Below the pieces are notes generated by a model that saw only the letters and a list, made by a program, of their open reading frames with translations, searched no databases and was not told where the DNA came from. Positions 1 to 12,210 of a stretch of 64,000 bases of DNA are shown here, one piece after another. The DNA lies in NCBI RefSeq assembly GCF_020523985.1, contig NZ_JAIVKM010000003.1, positions 124,001 through 188,000 on the forward strand, read 5' to 3'. A program made the translations under genes and the position numbers. Position 1 is the stretch's first letter. Each line of letters begins with the position of its first letter. This DNA is from Mangrovibacter yixingensis. Lineage in GTDB: Bacteria; Pseudomonadota; Gammaproteobacteria; Enterobacterales; Enterobacteriaceae.

Positions 1-179
1 CGAGTGTAATGAACAGTAGTGACAACCATCACTGCTGACACCACAATCGCGACGAACAAAATGAGTGGCAGTTTCCCAAAGCGCAAAATATCACCACCGA
101 TAATTCCCGGTAGCGAGTGGCGTTCATTACTACCAAGCGCCGTCATTTTGCTTAAGGTTTCTGTCACACGATTAATCAT
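1..179 (-). CDS. ftsL: Cell division protein FtsL (partial, 3' end outside window)
   Basis: The first 59 codons of FtsL, a small bitopic inner-membrane protein that joins FtsB and FtsQ in the divisome and helps activate septal cell wall synthesis. The start [11 protein letters not shown], then a basic stretch ([18 protein letters not shown]) and a hydrophobic segment ([18 protein letters not shown], about residues 37-54) match the cytoplasmic tail and single membrane span of enterobacterial FtsL. The coiled-coil periplasmic part is beyond the window edge. The ATG at 177-179 overlaps the end of rsmH by 8 bases, the usual translational coupling in the mraZ-rsmH-ftsL cluster. Identification rests on this N-terminus plus context. 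Confidence 0.9.
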   Translation of the reverse strand, partial: MINRVTETLSKMTALGSNERHSLPGIIGGDILRFGKLPLILFVAIVVSAVMVVTTVHYT

Positions 180-1116
180 TCGCGCTCCTTTGGGCAATAC
201 GCAATACAGAGCTTCGCGCCCGCGGGTTGCCCGCAACTTCTTCCTCACCAGGCATTAATTTCCCCAGCGCTTTAAGTTGCCTGCCGCCTAACGCACGTAG
301 CTGCTCTTCAGTCATTGGTAACCCGGCAGGAACTTGTGGCCCACGGCTTTGCTCACGCATAAACCGTTTAACCAACCGGTCTTCAAGGGAGTGGAAACTG
401 ATCACGGACAGGCGTCCGCCAGGTGCCAAAACTGTCACGGCTCCTTTCAGCGCCTGTTCTATTTCTTCAAGTTCGCTATTGACCCAAATGCGCACGGCCT
501 GAAACGTCCGGGTAGCCGGATGTTTGAATTTGTCTTTCACTGGGGTCGCTGCCGCAACCACCTCTGCCAACTCTTTGGTTCGTGTCATTGGCGTTTCTTT
601 ATTGCGTTCAACAATTGCCCTGGCAATACGTTTTGCAAAACGTTCTTCACCGTAGGTTTTCAATACCCAGGCAATATCTTGTTCTTCTGCACCAAGTAAC
701 CATTCTGATGCCGACTGGCCTCGCGTCGGGTCCATACGCATATCCAGTGGCCCGTCACGCATAAACGAAAAACCCCGTTCAGGGTCATCAAGTTGTGGAG
801 AAGAAACGCCAAGATCAAGCAGGATCCCGTCTATTTTGCCAGTGAGACCCAGCTCTTCGACATAATCTGCAAGGTGAGAAAATGGACCATGAACAATAGA
901 AAAACGCGCGTCATTAATTTGGCTGGCAGCTTCGATCGCCTGAGGATCCCTGTCTATAGCCAATAGACGTCCTTCTGCCCCTAACTTAGACAGAATCAAA
1001 CGAGAATGCCCCCCGCGGCCGAAGGTGCCATCAATGTAGATGCCATCCTGACGAATGTTTAACCCATTTACCGCTTCGTCAAGCAGCACTGTTGTATGTT
1101 TGTAACTTTCCATCAT
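172..1116 (-). CDS. rsmH: 16S rRNA (cytosine1402-N4)-methyltransferase RsmH
   Basis: RsmH (MraW) uses S-adenosylmethionine to methylate N4 of C1402 in the decoding centre of 16S rRNA. The 314-residue product has the family length. Visible motifs are the SAM-binding glycine loop GTFGRGGHS (residues 30-38), the acidic IDRDP motif (about 54-58), [12 protein letters not shown] around residue 100, and the late motif [12 protein letters not shown]. The N-terminus [19 protein letters not shown] is nearly that of E. coli. The gene directly abuts mraZ upstream (start at 1116, mraZ ends at 1117) and overlaps ftsL downstream, so it is the second gene of the division and cell wall operon. Nothing is missing or odd. 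Confidence 0.98.
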   Translation of the reverse strand: MMESYKHTTVLLDEAVNGLNIRQDGIYIDGTFGRGGHSRLILSKLGAEGRLLAIDRDPQAIEAASQINDARFSIVHGPFSHLADYVEELGLTGKIDGILLDLGVSSPQLDDPERGFSFMRDGPLDMRMDPTRGQSASEWLLGAEEQDIAWVLKTYGEERFAKRIARAIVERNKETPMTRTKELAEVVAAATPVKDKFKHPATRTFQAVRIWVNSELEEIEQALKGAVTVLAPGGRLSVISFHSLEDRLVKRFMREQSRGPQVPAGLPMTEEQLRALGGRQLKALGKLMPGEEEVAGNPRARSSVLRIAQRSAND

Positions 1117-1575
1117 TTAGAGAGACAAATCCTGCAGTCTTTCGGACAATGTACCTGACGAAGACCGCTCAGCGTCAATGTCCTCCTTAACTTGTTGATA
1201 CCAGGTTGCTTCATCCCACAGCTCAAACTTATTGAACTGCCCAACCAGCATCACTTCTTTTGTTAGCCCGGCATGCTGACGCAACACAGGAGCTAACAGT
1301 AATCGGCCTGCACTATCCATCTGACACTCACTGGCGTGCCCCAACAATAAGCGTTGCACACGCCGTTCATCTGGGTTCATCCCGGATAAACGGGCCAGCT
1401 TCTGCTCAATGACTTCCCACTCAGGCAAGGTATAAAGCAATAGACATGGGTTATGGATATCAATGGTGCAAACCATATGTCCGGTAGCCAGTTCGAGCAG
1501 TTTTTCGCGATAGCGAGTCGGGACGGATAATCGCCCTTTGCTATCGAGATTAACTACCGTCGCACCACGAAACAT
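1117..1575 (-). CDS. mraZ: Transcriptional regulator MraZ
   Basis: MraZ is a ring-forming DNA-binding protein and the first gene of the dcw cluster; in E. coli it represses its own operon by binding TGGGN repeats in the promoter. The 152-residue product has the full family length and two tandem SpoVT/AbrB-like halves. Each carries the D..GR signature: [14 protein letters not shown] near the N-terminus and [11 protein letters not shown] near residue 85. The ATG at 1573-1575 is preceded by AAGGGG (complement of 1585-1590) at good spacing. The spaced TGG repeats directly upstream are its expected operator. Confidence 0.97.
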   Translation of the reverse strand: MFRGATVVNLDSKGRLSVPTRYREKLLELATGHMVCTIDIHNPCLLLYTLPEWEVIEQKLARLSGMNPDERRVQRLLLGHASECQMDSAGRLLLAPVLRQHAGLTKEVMLVGQFNKFELWDEATWYQQVKEDIDAERSSSGTLSERLQDLSL

Positions 1576-1600
1576 ATCGAGTCGCCCCTTAAATTACCTT

Positions 1601-1666
1601 TTTCACCACATTGTTCCACAAATTCCCACTATAAGGAGTTTACGGAGCAGAGGAAAAGCTTGTCAA
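1601..1666 (-). promoter_or_regulatory. Pmra promoter and MraZ-box repeats upstream of mraZ
   Basis: Read on the minus strand, TTGACA (1661-1666) is followed after 18 bases by TAAACT (1637-1642), the arrangement I recall for the E. coli mra promoter. Immediately downstream, three 10-base-spaced repeats start GTGGGAATT, GTGGAACAA and GTGGTGAAA (complement of 1601-1630). In E. coli MraZ binds TGGGN repeats at this spacing. Here only the first copy keeps TGGG; the others read TGGA and TGGT. The promoter is seen directly; the operator role is inferred from the family. Confidence 0.75.
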
Positions 1667-2077
1667 GCCAGCGCCAGTGCCGACCAGACGAAACATTTCG
1701 CCAAAAACAGTGAATAAAGAGGATATGGAGTAACAGGCTGTAACGGTGACACGAAATAACGTTATGAATATTTGTAAGAAAAGTGACGAATATGCATGCA
1801 GAACGTTAACACCAACAAATACAACCAAACTGCAAAATAAACTATTCAGTTTGCGACTCGGGCGGCATTTTACGGCAAATAGCGGGAGGTTAACAGCAGG
1901 AGTTAAGTGCCACGGGGTAAAAAAAACGTCACCAAAACAGCTTAAAAGTGCTGATGGAATAATCTTATACACTCAACAAACAAAATGGCTGTAACAAATT
2001 AATACAATATCAATATTCGGATTGTTCCAAAACGCCAGAAAAAAGGAATAACAAAAAAAAGACCAGGATTTTTCTTA
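1667..2077. other. AT-rich spacer between cra and mraZ
   Basis: About 410 bases between the cra terminator and the mra promoter. The stretch is A/T rich with long A runs. Open frames in it (for example 1640-1972 minus and 1746-1994 plus) have no recognisable protein sequence and no convincing ribosome-binding site, so I call no gene. A long spacer at this junction is also found in E. coli. Confidence 0.5.
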
Positions 2078-2112
2078 TAAAAAGAGCAACCAGAGAATGG
2101 TCGCTCTTTTTT
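2078..2112 (-). terminator. Rho-independent terminator after cra
   Basis: On the minus strand the stem AAAGAGCGACC (complement of 2099-2109) pairs with GGTTGCTCTTT (complement of 2081-2091) across a short loop, followed by further T residues. It lies just past the cra stop codon. Confidence 0.75.
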
Positions 2113-2114
2113 AA

Positions 2115-3119
2115 TTAGTATCGGCTGAGGCTACCGCGGCGATAAAGGTTACGACGAATACGCGTTAATCCAGGTTTCGGTTTACGCGGCTCGTCAAGGC
2201 TTGCAAGCACTAATTCCAACACGCGCTCGGCAACATCACGATGACGCTGCGCAACAGCCAGTACAGGACACTGCAGAAAATCCAGTAATTCATTATCGCC
2301 AAAAGTGGCAATAGCCAGTTCGGAAGGGAGTTTTCCTTCCCGGCGCAAAGTTACATCCATTACGCCTTGCAGGAGCGCAAATGAAGTAGTGAACAAAGCT
2401 TCCGGCATATCATGGGTTTCCAGCCATTTCTCAAACAGTTGTGCAGCATTTTCACGTTCGTAGCTGTCAGCATACAAAAAATCTACCTGCCGTGGGTCAT
2501 CTGCCCAGGCTGTACGAAATCCTTGTTCACGAAGGAAGCTGACAGATAACTCCGGCAGAGCCCCCAAATAAAGCACTTTATTAGCGGGAAACTTACGTAA
2601 TTCACGCGCCAGCATTTCAGCATCATCCTGGTCAGCACCCACAACACTGGTGAAATGCTCACGATCCAGCGCCCTGTCCAGGGCCACAATAGGAAAATCA
2701 CTGTTTACCCAACGCTGGTAAAACGGATGTTCTGGCGGTAAAGAAGTAGAGACAATAATGGCGTCGACTTGCCGTTGCAGTAAGTGTTCAATGCAACGCA
2801 TTTCGTTATCAGGCTGATCTTCTGAGCAGGCAATAAGTAATTGATAACCACGCTGGCGTGCCTGGCGCTCAAGATAATTGGCAATACGCGTATAACTGGT
2901 GTTTTCCAAATCAGGAATCACCAGGCCAATAGAACGGGTACGCCCAGCCCGCAAACCTGCAGCAACCGCATTAGGGTGGTAATTATATTCCCTGACCACT
3001 GCCATCACTTTCTCAACGGTTTTTTCACTCACCCTGTACTGACGAGCCTTACCATTGATTACATAGCTTGCAGTGGTACGCGACACACCCGCAAGGCGTG
3101 CAATTTCGTCCAGTTTCAC
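2115..3119 (-). CDS. cra: Catabolite repressor/activator Cra (FruR)
   Basis: LacI-family global regulator that controls glycolytic and gluconeogenic genes and releases DNA when bound by fructose 1-phosphate. At 334 residues it has the family length. The N-terminal helix-turn-helix ([23 protein letters not shown], residues 1-23), the hinge ([23 protein letters not shown]) and the effector domain ([19 protein letters not shown]) are almost identical to E. coli Cra. The start codon is GTG (complement of 3117-3119), as in E. coli. It lies alone between ilvH and mraZ, the standard position. Confidence 0.98.
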   Translation of the reverse strand: MKLDEIARLAGVSRTTASYVINGKARQYRVSEKTVEKVMAVVREYNYHPNAVAAGLRAGRTRSIGLVIPDLENTSYTRIANYLERQARQRGYQLLIACSEDQPDNEMRCIEHLLQRQVDAIIVSTSLPPEHPFYQRWVNSDFPIVALDRALDREHFTSVVGADQDDAEMLARELRKFPANKVLYLGALPELSVSFLREQGFRTAWADDPRQVDFLYADSYERENAAQLFEKWLETHDMPEALFTTSFALLQGVMDVTLRREGKLPSELAIATFGDNELLDFLQCPVLAVAQRHRDVAERVLELVLASLDEPRKPKPGLTRIRRNLYRRGSLSRY

Positions 3120-3344
3120 TCTTGCCCCTTAACGATTTAGATACTTCAACACCCTGAAGCCTGAATAGCTGGGTGATACCTCACTACCAACACCCCAGAC
3201 AGAACAGCCAACCAATACCCGTGATTGTACGTTCCACAGAGCCTGATACAACAATATCACACCGAATTCAGGGTTATAGATTAATCCGGTTAAGGTTGCA
3301 CATACAATAATAACACCTTCAATTGTTTTTCTGGCTCACATTCC

Positions 3345-3385
3345 TGTGTTAAAAAAATGAAAAACCCGGCACTCAGGCCGGGTTA
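3345..3385 (-). terminator. Terminator after ilvIH
   Basis: Minus-strand stem AACCCGGC/GCCGGGTT (3363-3370 with 3377-3384), then TTTTTCATTTTTTT, located 20 bases past the ilvH stop codon. Confidence 0.9.
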
Positions 3386-3405
3386 CAGTGACAATAGTCG
3401 CCACA

Positions 3406-3897
3406 TTAGCGCATGATTTTATCGCCACGAGACAAACCAACCACCCCCGAGCGCACAACCTCGACGATTTTTGCCACATCACGAATAGTCGCGAGGAATG
3501 CGTCCAGCTTATCACTGGTACCAGCAAGCTGAACGGTGTACAGCGAAGGCGTGACATCAATAATTTGACCACGGAAGATTTCTGCATTGCGCTTCACCTC
3601 TTCACGCCCATAACCTGTTGCCTGCACTTTCACCAACATAATTTCACGTTCAACACAGGGCCCCTGGCTTAATTCGTTGACACGCAAAACATCTATCAGC
3701 TTGTGCAATTGCTTTTCAATTTGCTCCAGGACTTTTTCATCACCCACTGTTTGTATTGTCATACGGGATAATGTCGGGTCTTCTGTTGGTGCAACAGTCA
3801 GGCTTTCGATGTTATAACCACGCTGAGAAAATAGCCCGATGACCCGTGACAGCGCACCAGATTCATTTTCAAGTAATACAGATATGATTCGGCGCAT
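3406..3897 (-). CDS. ilvH: Acetolactate synthase III small (regulatory) subunit
   Basis: Regulatory subunit of acetohydroxyacid synthase III; it activates the IlvI catalytic subunit and confers valine feedback inhibition in the first common step of isoleucine, valine and leucine synthesis. An N-terminal ACT domain ([20 protein letters not shown], residues 2-21) is followed by the C-terminal domain ending SRGDKIMR. I chose the ATG at 3895-3897, giving 163 residues as in E. coli; a longer frame starting at 3927 would run back into ilvI. GGAG lies 9 bases ahead of the start. Only 2 bases separate it from the ilvI stop, so the two are co-translated. Confidence 0.98.
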   Translation of the reverse strand: MRRIISVLLENESGALSRVIGLFSQRGYNIESLTVAPTEDPTLSRMTIQTVGDEKVLEQIEKQLHKLIDVLRVNELSQGPCVEREIMLVKVQATGYGREEVKRNAEIFRGQIIDVTPSLYTVQLAGTSDKLDAFLATIRDVAKIVEVVRSGVVGLSRGDKIMR

Positions 3898-3899
3898 AA

Positions 3900-5624
3900 T
3901 CAGGTTCTCTCCGTTTTGCTCAACCACATTTCATCCATGCCACCACCGCGGATTTGCATTGGATAAACGTGTTCTGTTCCATCGACGGTAACATCAACAA
4001 AGACTAACCGCCCTTGCTTCACTTGCTCCAACGCCACCTGTAATTGACTGGTCAACTCTTCGGGTTTAGTTATCTGAATACCAACATGCCCATAAGCTTC
4101 TGCCAGACGAACAAAGTCAGGCAACGATGCCATATAAGACTGAGAATGGCGCCCGGAGTAGATCATATCCTGCCACTGTTTCACCATGCCCAAAAAGCGG
4201 TTGTTCAGGTTGACCACCAACACAGGCAAATTGTATTGCAGCGCAGTAGATAACTCCTGAATGTTCATCTGAATACTGCCATCACCAGTGATACAGACCA
4301 CGGTTTCATCCGGTAATGCCATCTTCACACCCAAAGCGGCCGGTAAACCAAAGCCCATGGTCCCAAGCCCACCAGAGTTAATCCAGTGCCGAGGTTTATC
4401 GAAGGTGTAATACAGTGCAGCAAACATCTGGTGTTGACCGACGTCTGAAGTGACATATGCATCTCCTTGCGTCAGTTGGTAAACAGCTTCAACCACCGCT
4501 TGAGGTTTGATGGTGCCACTGGTTTTGTCATATTCCAGGCAATGTCTGGACCGCCAAAGTTCAATCTGTTGCCACCAGTCACGGATATCATCCAGTGGCT
4601 GGCTCTGTTTCTCGCCCACACTCAGCTCAATCATTTGCTGAAGAACGGTTTTCGCATCACCGACAATTGGAATATCTGCAGGAACTGTTTTTGATATAGA
4701 AGCCGGATCGATATCAATATGCAAAACGGTAGCATTAGGGCAATACTTTTCAAGATTGTTAGTAGTACGGTCATCAAAACGTACCCCAACAGCGAAAATC
4801 ACATCGGCATTATGCATTGCCATATTCGCTTCATAGGTACCATGCATGCCTAGCATACCCAGCGCCTGTCGGTGCGTACCCGGAAATGCCCCCAGCCCCA
4901 TCAAAGAAGAAACGACAGGCACGTTTAAGCTTTCAGACAGCGTTTTAAGTTCATCAGAGCAGCCCGCAGTGATCGCGCCACCACCGATATAAAACACCGG
5001 TTTTTTTGCGGCAAGTAGCGTATGTAGCGCACGCTTAATTTGCCCTTTGTGCCCCTGAGTCGTTGGATTATACGAACGCATACTGACGCTATCTGGCCAC
5101 ACATAGGGTAGCTTTTTAGCTGGGTTAAGAATATCTTTTGGTAAATCAACCACCACAGGCCCCGGGCGACCAGAAGCGGCCAGCCAGAACGCCTTTTTCA
5201 GAATACCGGGGATATCTTCGGTTTGTTTAACCAGGAAACTGTGTTTAACCACAGGGCGGGATATCCCCACCATATCGCATTCCTGGAAGGCATCATAACC
5301 TATCAGAGAACTCGCCACCTGACCTGAAAGCACGACCAGAGGGATGGAATCCATATATGCAGTAGCGATGCCGGTGATAGCATTTGTCGCGCCAGGGCCT
5401 GAGGTAACCAATACCACGCCCACTTCCCCCGTCGCTCTCGCCAGACCATCAGCCATATGAACAGCAGCCTGCTCGTGGCGGACTAATACATGCTCAATTC
5501 CACCAACGGTATGCAGTGCATCATAAATATCTAACACTGCTCCACCAGGGTAGCCGAATACTTGCTTTACGCCCTGATCAATAAGCGATCGAACGAGCAT
5601 CTCGGCTCCAGACAACATCTCCAT
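3900..5624 (-). CDS. ilvI: Acetolactate synthase III large (catalytic) subunit
   Basis: Thiamine diphosphate- and FAD-dependent catalytic subunit that condenses pyruvate with pyruvate or 2-oxobutyrate. The 574 residues equal the E. coli length. Features are the substrate/ThDP N-terminal domain ([15 protein letters not shown]), the catalytic glutamate in [12 protein letters not shown] (about residues 46-57), the FAD-binding central domain, and the ThDP-Mg motif [11 protein letters not shown] ending in VVNLNN. The ATG at 5622-5624 has GGAGG just upstream, which decides it over the longer frame from 5669. Forms an operon with ilvH. Confidence 0.98.
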   Translation of the reverse strand: MEMLSGAEMLVRSLIDQGVKQVFGYPGGAVLDIYDALHTVGGIEHVLVRHEQAAVHMADGLARATGEVGVVLVTSGPGATNAITGIATAYMDSIPLVVLSGQVASSLIGYDAFQECDMVGISRPVVKHSFLVKQTEDIPGILKKAFWLAASGRPGPVVVDLPKDILNPAKKLPYVWPDSVSMRSYNPTTQGHKGQIKRALHTLLAAKKPVFYIGGGAITAGCSDELKTLSESLNVPVVSSLMGLGAFPGTHRQALGMLGMHGTYEANMAMHNADVIFAVGVRFDDRTTNNLEKYCPNATVLHIDIDPASISKTVPADIPIVGDAKTVLQQMIELSVGEKQSQPLDDIRDWWQQIELWRSRHCLEYDKTSGTIKPQAVVEAVYQLTQGDAYVTSDVGQHQMFAALYYTFDKPRHWINSGGLGTMGFGLPAALGVKMALPDETVVCITGDGSIQMNIQELSTALQYNLPVLVVNLNNRFLGMVKQWQDMIYSGRHSQSYMASLPDFVRLAEAYGHVGIQITKPEELTSQLQVALEQVKQGRLVFVDVTVDGTEHVYPMQIRGGGMDEMWLSKTERT

Positions 5625-5916
5625 GGTTTGCCTCCAGGCTGTGGTTAATGCCACGACGCCAGAATTCATTTCTGTTCGTCATTGGGCGCAGCACACTGCA
5701 CCTACAAGAAATAATTATCAGACCTTCTAACATAACTGGAGAAAATTAAGCAGGCAAATCCCCATTCACTTTCCCCCACAGTACAAAAATAACAAGTCAC
5801 CATAAAACGGCACTCTTATGGATTATTACTCTAAACATAAGATGAAGTTATGATTAATTATGTTATCAATACCATGATAAAAGAAATGTTAACGAAGTGA
5901 GTGATTTCAAACTGTA
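5625..5916. promoter_or_regulatory. ilvIH control region (upstream of ilvI)
   Basis: About 290 AT-rich bases between the leuO terminator and ilvI. In E. coli this region carries several Lrp sites and responds to H-NS and LeuO. Here I see the same AT richness and many A/T tracts (5815-5900) but cannot assign individual sites or a clear promoter by eye. No gene is supported. Confidence 0.5.
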
Positions 5917-5940
5917 AAAGAAGGGCACCGGCCCTTCTTC
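5917..5940 (-). terminator. Terminator after leuO
   Basis: Minus-strand stem GAAGGGC/GCCCTTC (5921-5927 with 5932-5938), 4-base loop, followed by TTTTA. It lies a few bases beyond the leuO stop codon. Confidence 0.8.
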
Positions 5941-5945
5941 ATACT

Positions 5946-6887
5946 TCAGGGTTTTTGGCAAATTTGGGTTAATGTATCCAACATCCAGAGAAACCCCGCA
6001 TCTTCTGGATTTGTTGTATAACCTGTTAAATAACAGGCTCGTTTTTTTACTGGCAGAGGAAGAGATTGCTGGGTTACTTCTGGCCCATTACGCCAACTCC
6101 GGGTAACCCAGGCTGGCATAATAGCAATCAGGTTGGTTCGGGAAACAACTTCAAGTAAGCTAAACAGGCACTGCCCTTGATAAGTAATTGCATTCCGTTT
6201 AAACGGCGTGTCATACCAAATAGCACTGAACGAATCGCTACTTTTTAAAGATACTACGGCATGTTTTTCACCATAAAAGGCTGATTCATCCATCAAAGAT
6301 AAGTTATGCCCCCATATTTTTTTTGCCACGACAACCATGTCATCCTCAAACAACAACCGATTAAACATGTTTTCCCCTGATGTCGATTCGTAACTAATAA
6401 TAAAATCGACATGCTCACGGCCCAGAGTGTGGTTGCTTTTATTGGAACACACATTCAACCGAATACCAGGTGCATGATGGCGAATGTATTGATAAATCCT
6501 TGGGAAAAATAAAGTATCGAACGGACTCGATATCGCCAATGTAAATGAGCGAGAGCACGTCTGCGGGTCAAAACAAAAGGGTGGGAACACATTATTAATC
6601 AAAGAAATAGCATGCCTGAGCTCCATTTCTAATTGGCATGCCTGACGCGTTGGCTCAACCCCCCGCCCCCGGCGAACAAATAGTGGGTCGTCAAACACTT
6701 TTTTTAACCTTGATACAGAATTACTTACAGCAGGCTGTGAGATACCTAAAACCTTTGCGGCTTTAGTAATATTACGGTGCTGCATAACGGTCAAAAAAAT
6801 TGGAATTAAATTCAGATCCAGCTTCTCTTTTAGCCAAACATTATCACCTTCCTCAGGTCGTCGCTTGGCTGTTATTTCCTCTGTCAT
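5946..6887 (-). CDS. leuO: LysR-family regulator LeuO (diverged)
   Basis: LysR-type transcription factor at the leuO position between ilvI and leuL. The 313 residues match the family length. The N-terminal winged helix-turn-helix (NITKAAKVLGISQPAVSNSVSRLKK in two parts, roughly residues 39-63, then DDPLFVRRGRG) fits the LeuO form, including LDLNLIPIF just ahead. The effector domain is far less like E. coli LeuO than neighbouring proteins are like theirs; recognisable pieces are EFVISYE-like DFIISYE, HAAVSL-like HAVVSL, WYDTPF and AYQG-like TYQGQ. LeuO counters H-NS silencing and regulates many loci including leuABCD and ilvIH. GGAG sits 6 bases before the ATG. Orthology is inferred from position plus the DNA-binding domain. 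Confidence 0.85.
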   Translation of the reverse strand: MTEEITAKRRPEEGDNVWLKEKLDLNLIPIFLTVMQHRNITKAAKVLGISQPAVSNSVSRLKKVFDDPLFVRRGRGVEPTRQACQLEMELRHAISLINNVFPPFCFDPQTCSRSFTLAISSPFDTLFFPRIYQYIRHHAPGIRLNVCSNKSNHTLGREHVDFIISYESTSGENMFNRLLFEDDMVVVAKKIWGHNLSLMDESAFYGEKHAVVSLKSSDSFSAIWYDTPFKRNAITYQGQCLFSLLEVVSRTNLIAIMPAWVTRSWRNGPEVTQQSLPLPVKKRACYLTGYTTNPEDAGFLWMLDTLTQICQKP

Positions 6888-7217
6888 TGTTCACTCCATG
6901 AATTAACGTTCACGCTTTGTGGCAAAAGCCGGCCCATAATGTGACCTCCCTTGCTTCTGTTCAGCTTCCTTGTTGAATTAATGACTCAACATCCCCACCA
7001 GTGCATGCATGGTATTCACTCGGTGGCTAAGCATTTATTACCGAACTAATGGCACGAAATTACCGTGCATTACTTCGAGGGAGGTAAAAAATATAAACTA
7101 TCACGTGCAACGTCATTCTTAGCACAACCACATACAACATTAGATAAAAAGCAGAATTATTACCCAGGAAATTCCTTAATACTTTCCATCAACAATCCGT
7201 AACCCAGAGACAAAAAG
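6888..7217. other. leuO-leuL intergenic region
   Basis: About 330 bases between divergent leuO and the leu promoter. It is AT rich and should hold the leuO promoter and H-NS/LeuO-type sites, none of which I can pin down. Two inverted-repeat pairs are visible: ACCTCCCT (6944-6951) with AGGGAGGT (7078-7085), and AATGGCACG with CGTGCATT around 7050-7073. No reading frame here looks coding. Confidence 0.5.
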
Positions 7218-7246
7218 TTGACATAGCGTTTTATATCGGTTACCAC
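7218..7246 (+). promoter_or_regulatory. leuLABCD promoter
   Basis: A consensus -35 TTGACA (7218-7223) is followed by a 17-base spacer and a weak -10 TACCAC (7241-7246), placing transcription start about 20-25 bases before the leader peptide. The position corresponds to the E. coli leu promoter. Confidence 0.65.
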
Positions 7247-7277
7247 TAAATGCATTCGATTACGGAGGTTTGATTAC

Positions 7278-7355
7278 ATGACTCGTTCTGCTCGTCTACT
7301 AGGTCTACTACTTCTCGCAGATACTGTGCGCGGTAGACTGGTGGGCGCTGCTTAA
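7278..7355 (+). CDS. leuL: leu operon leader peptide
   Basis: A 25-codon reading frame MTRSARLLGLLLLADTVRG followed by RLVGAA, too short for ordinary ORF finding. It carries six leucine codons within eight positions (residues 7-8 and 10-13), four of them the rare CTA, which is the sensor of leucyl-tRNA supply in transcription attenuation. GGAGG lies 8-12 bases upstream. The gene sits between the leu promoter and a strong terminator ahead of leuA, as in E. coli LeuL (28 residues). Ribosome stalling on the Leu codons would favour antitermination into leuABCD. Confidence 0.93.
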   Translation: MTRSARLLGLLLLADTVRGRLVGAA

Positions 7356-7380
7356 GGTTAATCAAGCCCCATAAGAACTA

Positions 7381-7407
7381 AACCCGCGCCAATGCGCGGG
7401 TTTTTTT
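7381..7407 (+). terminator. leu attenuator
   Basis: Perfect 9-base stem AACCCGCGC/GCGCGGGTT (7381-7389 with 7394-7402), CAAT loop and a run of seven T. It lies between leuL and leuA and is the terminator arm of the leucine attenuator. Confidence 0.93.
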
Positions 7408-7450
7408 ATATCCGGCGTAATGGCGAAATAAATCAGACAGGATGGAATCA

Positions 7451-10115
<2,665 letters not shown>

Positions 10116-10117
10116 TC

Positions 10118-11518
10118 ATGGCAAAGACGTTATATCAAAAGTTATTCGATGCACACATCGTTTACGAAGCCCAGGGTGAAACACCATTACTGTATATTGA
10201 TCGCCACCTGGTGCATGAAGTCACTTCACCGCAAGCTTTTGACGGCTTGCGCGCCCATGGCCGCCCGGTACGACAGCCGGGTAAAACATTTGCCACAATG
10301 GATCACAACGTTTCCACACAAACGAAAGATATCAACGCCAGCGGCGAAATGGCCCGCATCCAGATGCAGGAGTTGATGAAAAACTGTAAAGAATTTGGTG
10401 TGGAACTGTACGACCTGAATCATGCCTTCCAGGGTATTGTCCACGTAATGGGGCCTGAACAAGGGATTACGCTGCCAGGGATGACCATTGTTTGTGGTGA
10501 CTCCCATACAGCTACCCACGGTGCGTTTGGTGCGCTGGCATTTGGTATTGGCACCTCAGAAGTTGAGCACGTTTTGGCGACACAAACGTTGAAACAAGGC
10601 CGGGCCAAGACCATGAAAATTGAGGTCACTGGTCAGGCGGCACCTGGCATCACCGCAAAAGATATCGTACTGGCGATAATCGGTAAAACTGGCAGTGCCG
10701 GTGGTACCGGGCATGTTGTCGAGTTTTGTGGCCCTGCCATCGAAGCACTGAGCATGGAAGGCCGCATGACGCTGTGTAATATGGCAATTGAAATGGGAGC
10801 CAAAGCCGGGCTGGTTGCTCCAGATGCAACCACATTCAACTATGTTAAAGGCCGCCAGTTTGCGCCTAAAGAACAAGATTGGGATGCAGCCGTAGCATAC
10901 TGGAGCACCCTGAAAACCGACGATGGCGCGCAATTTGACACAGTGGTAACACTCGATGCCGCTGAAATTGCACCTCAGGTTACCTGGGGTACCAACCCAG
11001 GCCAGGTTATTTCTATTACCGATAACATCCCGTCACCAGAAAGTTTTACCGACCCGGTAGAGCGAGCTTCAGCTGAAAAAGCACTGGCTTATATGGGCCT
11101 GAAATCTGGTATTCCTCTGACTGAAGTTGCCATTGATAAAGTCTTTATTGGCTCCTGTACTAACTCACGCATTGAAGACTTGCGCGCTGCAGCTGCTATC
11201 GCGGAGGGCCGCAAGGTTGCACCTGGTGTTGTAGCTATGGTTGTGCCTGGCTCAGGTCCGGTTAAAGCGCAGGCTGAAGCCGAAGGCCTGGACAAAATCT
11301 TCCTGGAAGCCGGTTTCGAATGGCGTCTGCCAGGCTGCTCAATGTGCCTGGCGATGAACAATGACCGCCTGAACCCTGGCGAACGTTGTGCCTCTACCAG
11401 CAACCGTAACTTTGAAGGCCGCCAGGGCCGCGGTGGGCGTACTCACCTGGTTAGCCCGGCAATGGCTGCTGCCGCTGCAATTGCTGGTCACTTTGCTGAT
11501 ATCCGCACACTGAAATAA
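10118..11518 (+). CDS. leuC: 3-isopropylmalate dehydratase large subunit
   Basis: Aconitase-family large subunit of isopropylmalate isomerase, which works with LeuD to move the hydroxyl group of isopropylmalate. The 466 residues match E. coli exactly. The three cysteine ligands of the 4Fe-4S cluster are visible in [14 protein letters not shown] (about residue 347) and [10 protein letters not shown] (about 407 and 410). Other family motifs are [12 protein letters not shown] and [20 protein letters not shown]. It starts 2 bases after leuB. Confidence 0.98.
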   Translation: MAKTLYQKLFDAHIVYEAQGETPLLYIDRHLVHEVTSPQAFDGLRAHGRPVRQPGKTFATMDHNVSTQTKDINASGEMARIQMQELMKNCKEFGVELYDLNHAFQGIVHVMGPEQGITLPGMTIVCGDSHTATHGAFGALAFGIGTSEVEHVLATQTLKQGRAKTMKIEVTGQAAPGITAKDIVLAIIGKTGSAGGTGHVVEFCGPAIEALSMEGRMTLCNMAIEMGAKAGLVAPDATTFNYVKGRQFAPKEQDWDAAVAYWSTLKTDDGAQFDTVVTLDAAEIAPQVTWGTNPGQVISITDNIPSPESFTDPVERASAEKALAYMGLKSGIPLTEVAIDKVFIGSCTNSRIEDLRAAAAIAEGRKVAPGVVAMVVPGSGPVKAQAEAEGLDKIFLEAGFEWRLPGCSMCLAMNNDRLNPGERCASTSNRNFEGRQGRGGRTHLVSPAMAAAAAIAGHFADIRTLK

Positions 11519-11528
11519 GGGAAAAACC

Positions 11529-12134
11529 ATGGCTGAAAAATTTGTTTGTCACACAGGCATTGTTGTCCCGTTAGACGCGGCGAATGTCGATACTGATGCA
11601 ATCATTCCCAAGCAATTTTTGCAAAAAGTTACCCGTACCGGCTTCGGTGCACACCTGTTTAATGACTGGCGTTTTCTGGATGATAAAGGCCAGGAACCCA
11701 ACCCGGACTTCGTGCTGAATAAACCAGTCTATAAAGGCGCGTCTATTCTGCTGGCTCGTGAGAACTTTGGTTGCGGCTCGTCCCGTGAACATGCGCCCTG
11801 GGCACTGACCGATTACGGCTTCAAAGTTGTTATCGCACCGAGCTTTGCCGATATTTTTTACGGTAACTCGTTTAATAACCAACTGTTGCCCGTTGCCCTG
11901 AGTGAACAGGATGTCGATACTCTGTTCACTATGGTGCAGGAAAACCCAGGCATGACTTTCACGGTAGACCTGGAAGCCCAGACTGTTCAGGCCGGAGATA
12001 AAACCTGGTCATTCAGCATTGATGGGTTCCGCCGTCACTGCATGCTGAACGGGCTGGACAGCATTGGCCTGACGTTACAGCATGAAGATGCTATCGCGGC
12101 TTACGAAACTAACCAGCCTGCGTTTATGCGCTAA
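11529..12134 (+). CDS. leuD: 3-isopropylmalate dehydratase small subunit
   Basis: Swivelling small subunit of isopropylmalate isomerase, partner of LeuC. Length 201 residues, equal to E. coli. Visible motifs: [13 protein letters not shown] (residues 19-31), [16 protein letters not shown] (about 78-93) and [21 protein letters not shown]. It starts 10 bases after leuC and ends the leu operon; a hairpin follows. Confidence 0.98.
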   Translation: MAEKFVCHTGIVVPLDAANVDTDAIIPKQFLQKVTRTGFGAHLFNDWRFLDDKGQEPNPDFVLNKPVYKGASILLARENFGCGSSREHAPWALTDYGFKVVIAPSFADIFYGNSFNNQLLPVALSEQDVDTLFTMVQENPGMTFTVDLEAQTVQAGDKTWSFSIDGFRRHCMLNGLDSIGLTLQHEDAIAAYETNQPAFMR

Positions 12135-12158
12135 GTTTTACTGCTGGTAAAACACGGT

Positions 12159-12195
12159 ACAGGCAATGGCCTTTAATGGGCTATTGCCTGTTGTT
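12159..12195. terminator. Hairpin between convergent leuD and setA
   Basis: ACAGGCAAT (12159-12167) pairs perfectly with ATTGCCTGT (12183-12191), extended by GCC/GGC inside. It lies between the stop codons of convergent leuD and setA and probably serves as a terminator for at least leuD (TTGTT follows), though the T tract is short. Confidence 0.6.
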
Positions 12196-12210
12196 ACCGG
12201 GTCCCCTCCT

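Noticed and set aside
1640-1972. 110-codon minus-strand frame in the cra-mraZ gap
   Set aside because: It overlaps the mra promoter, has no ribosome site and no family resemblance. Ordinary AT-rich spacer.
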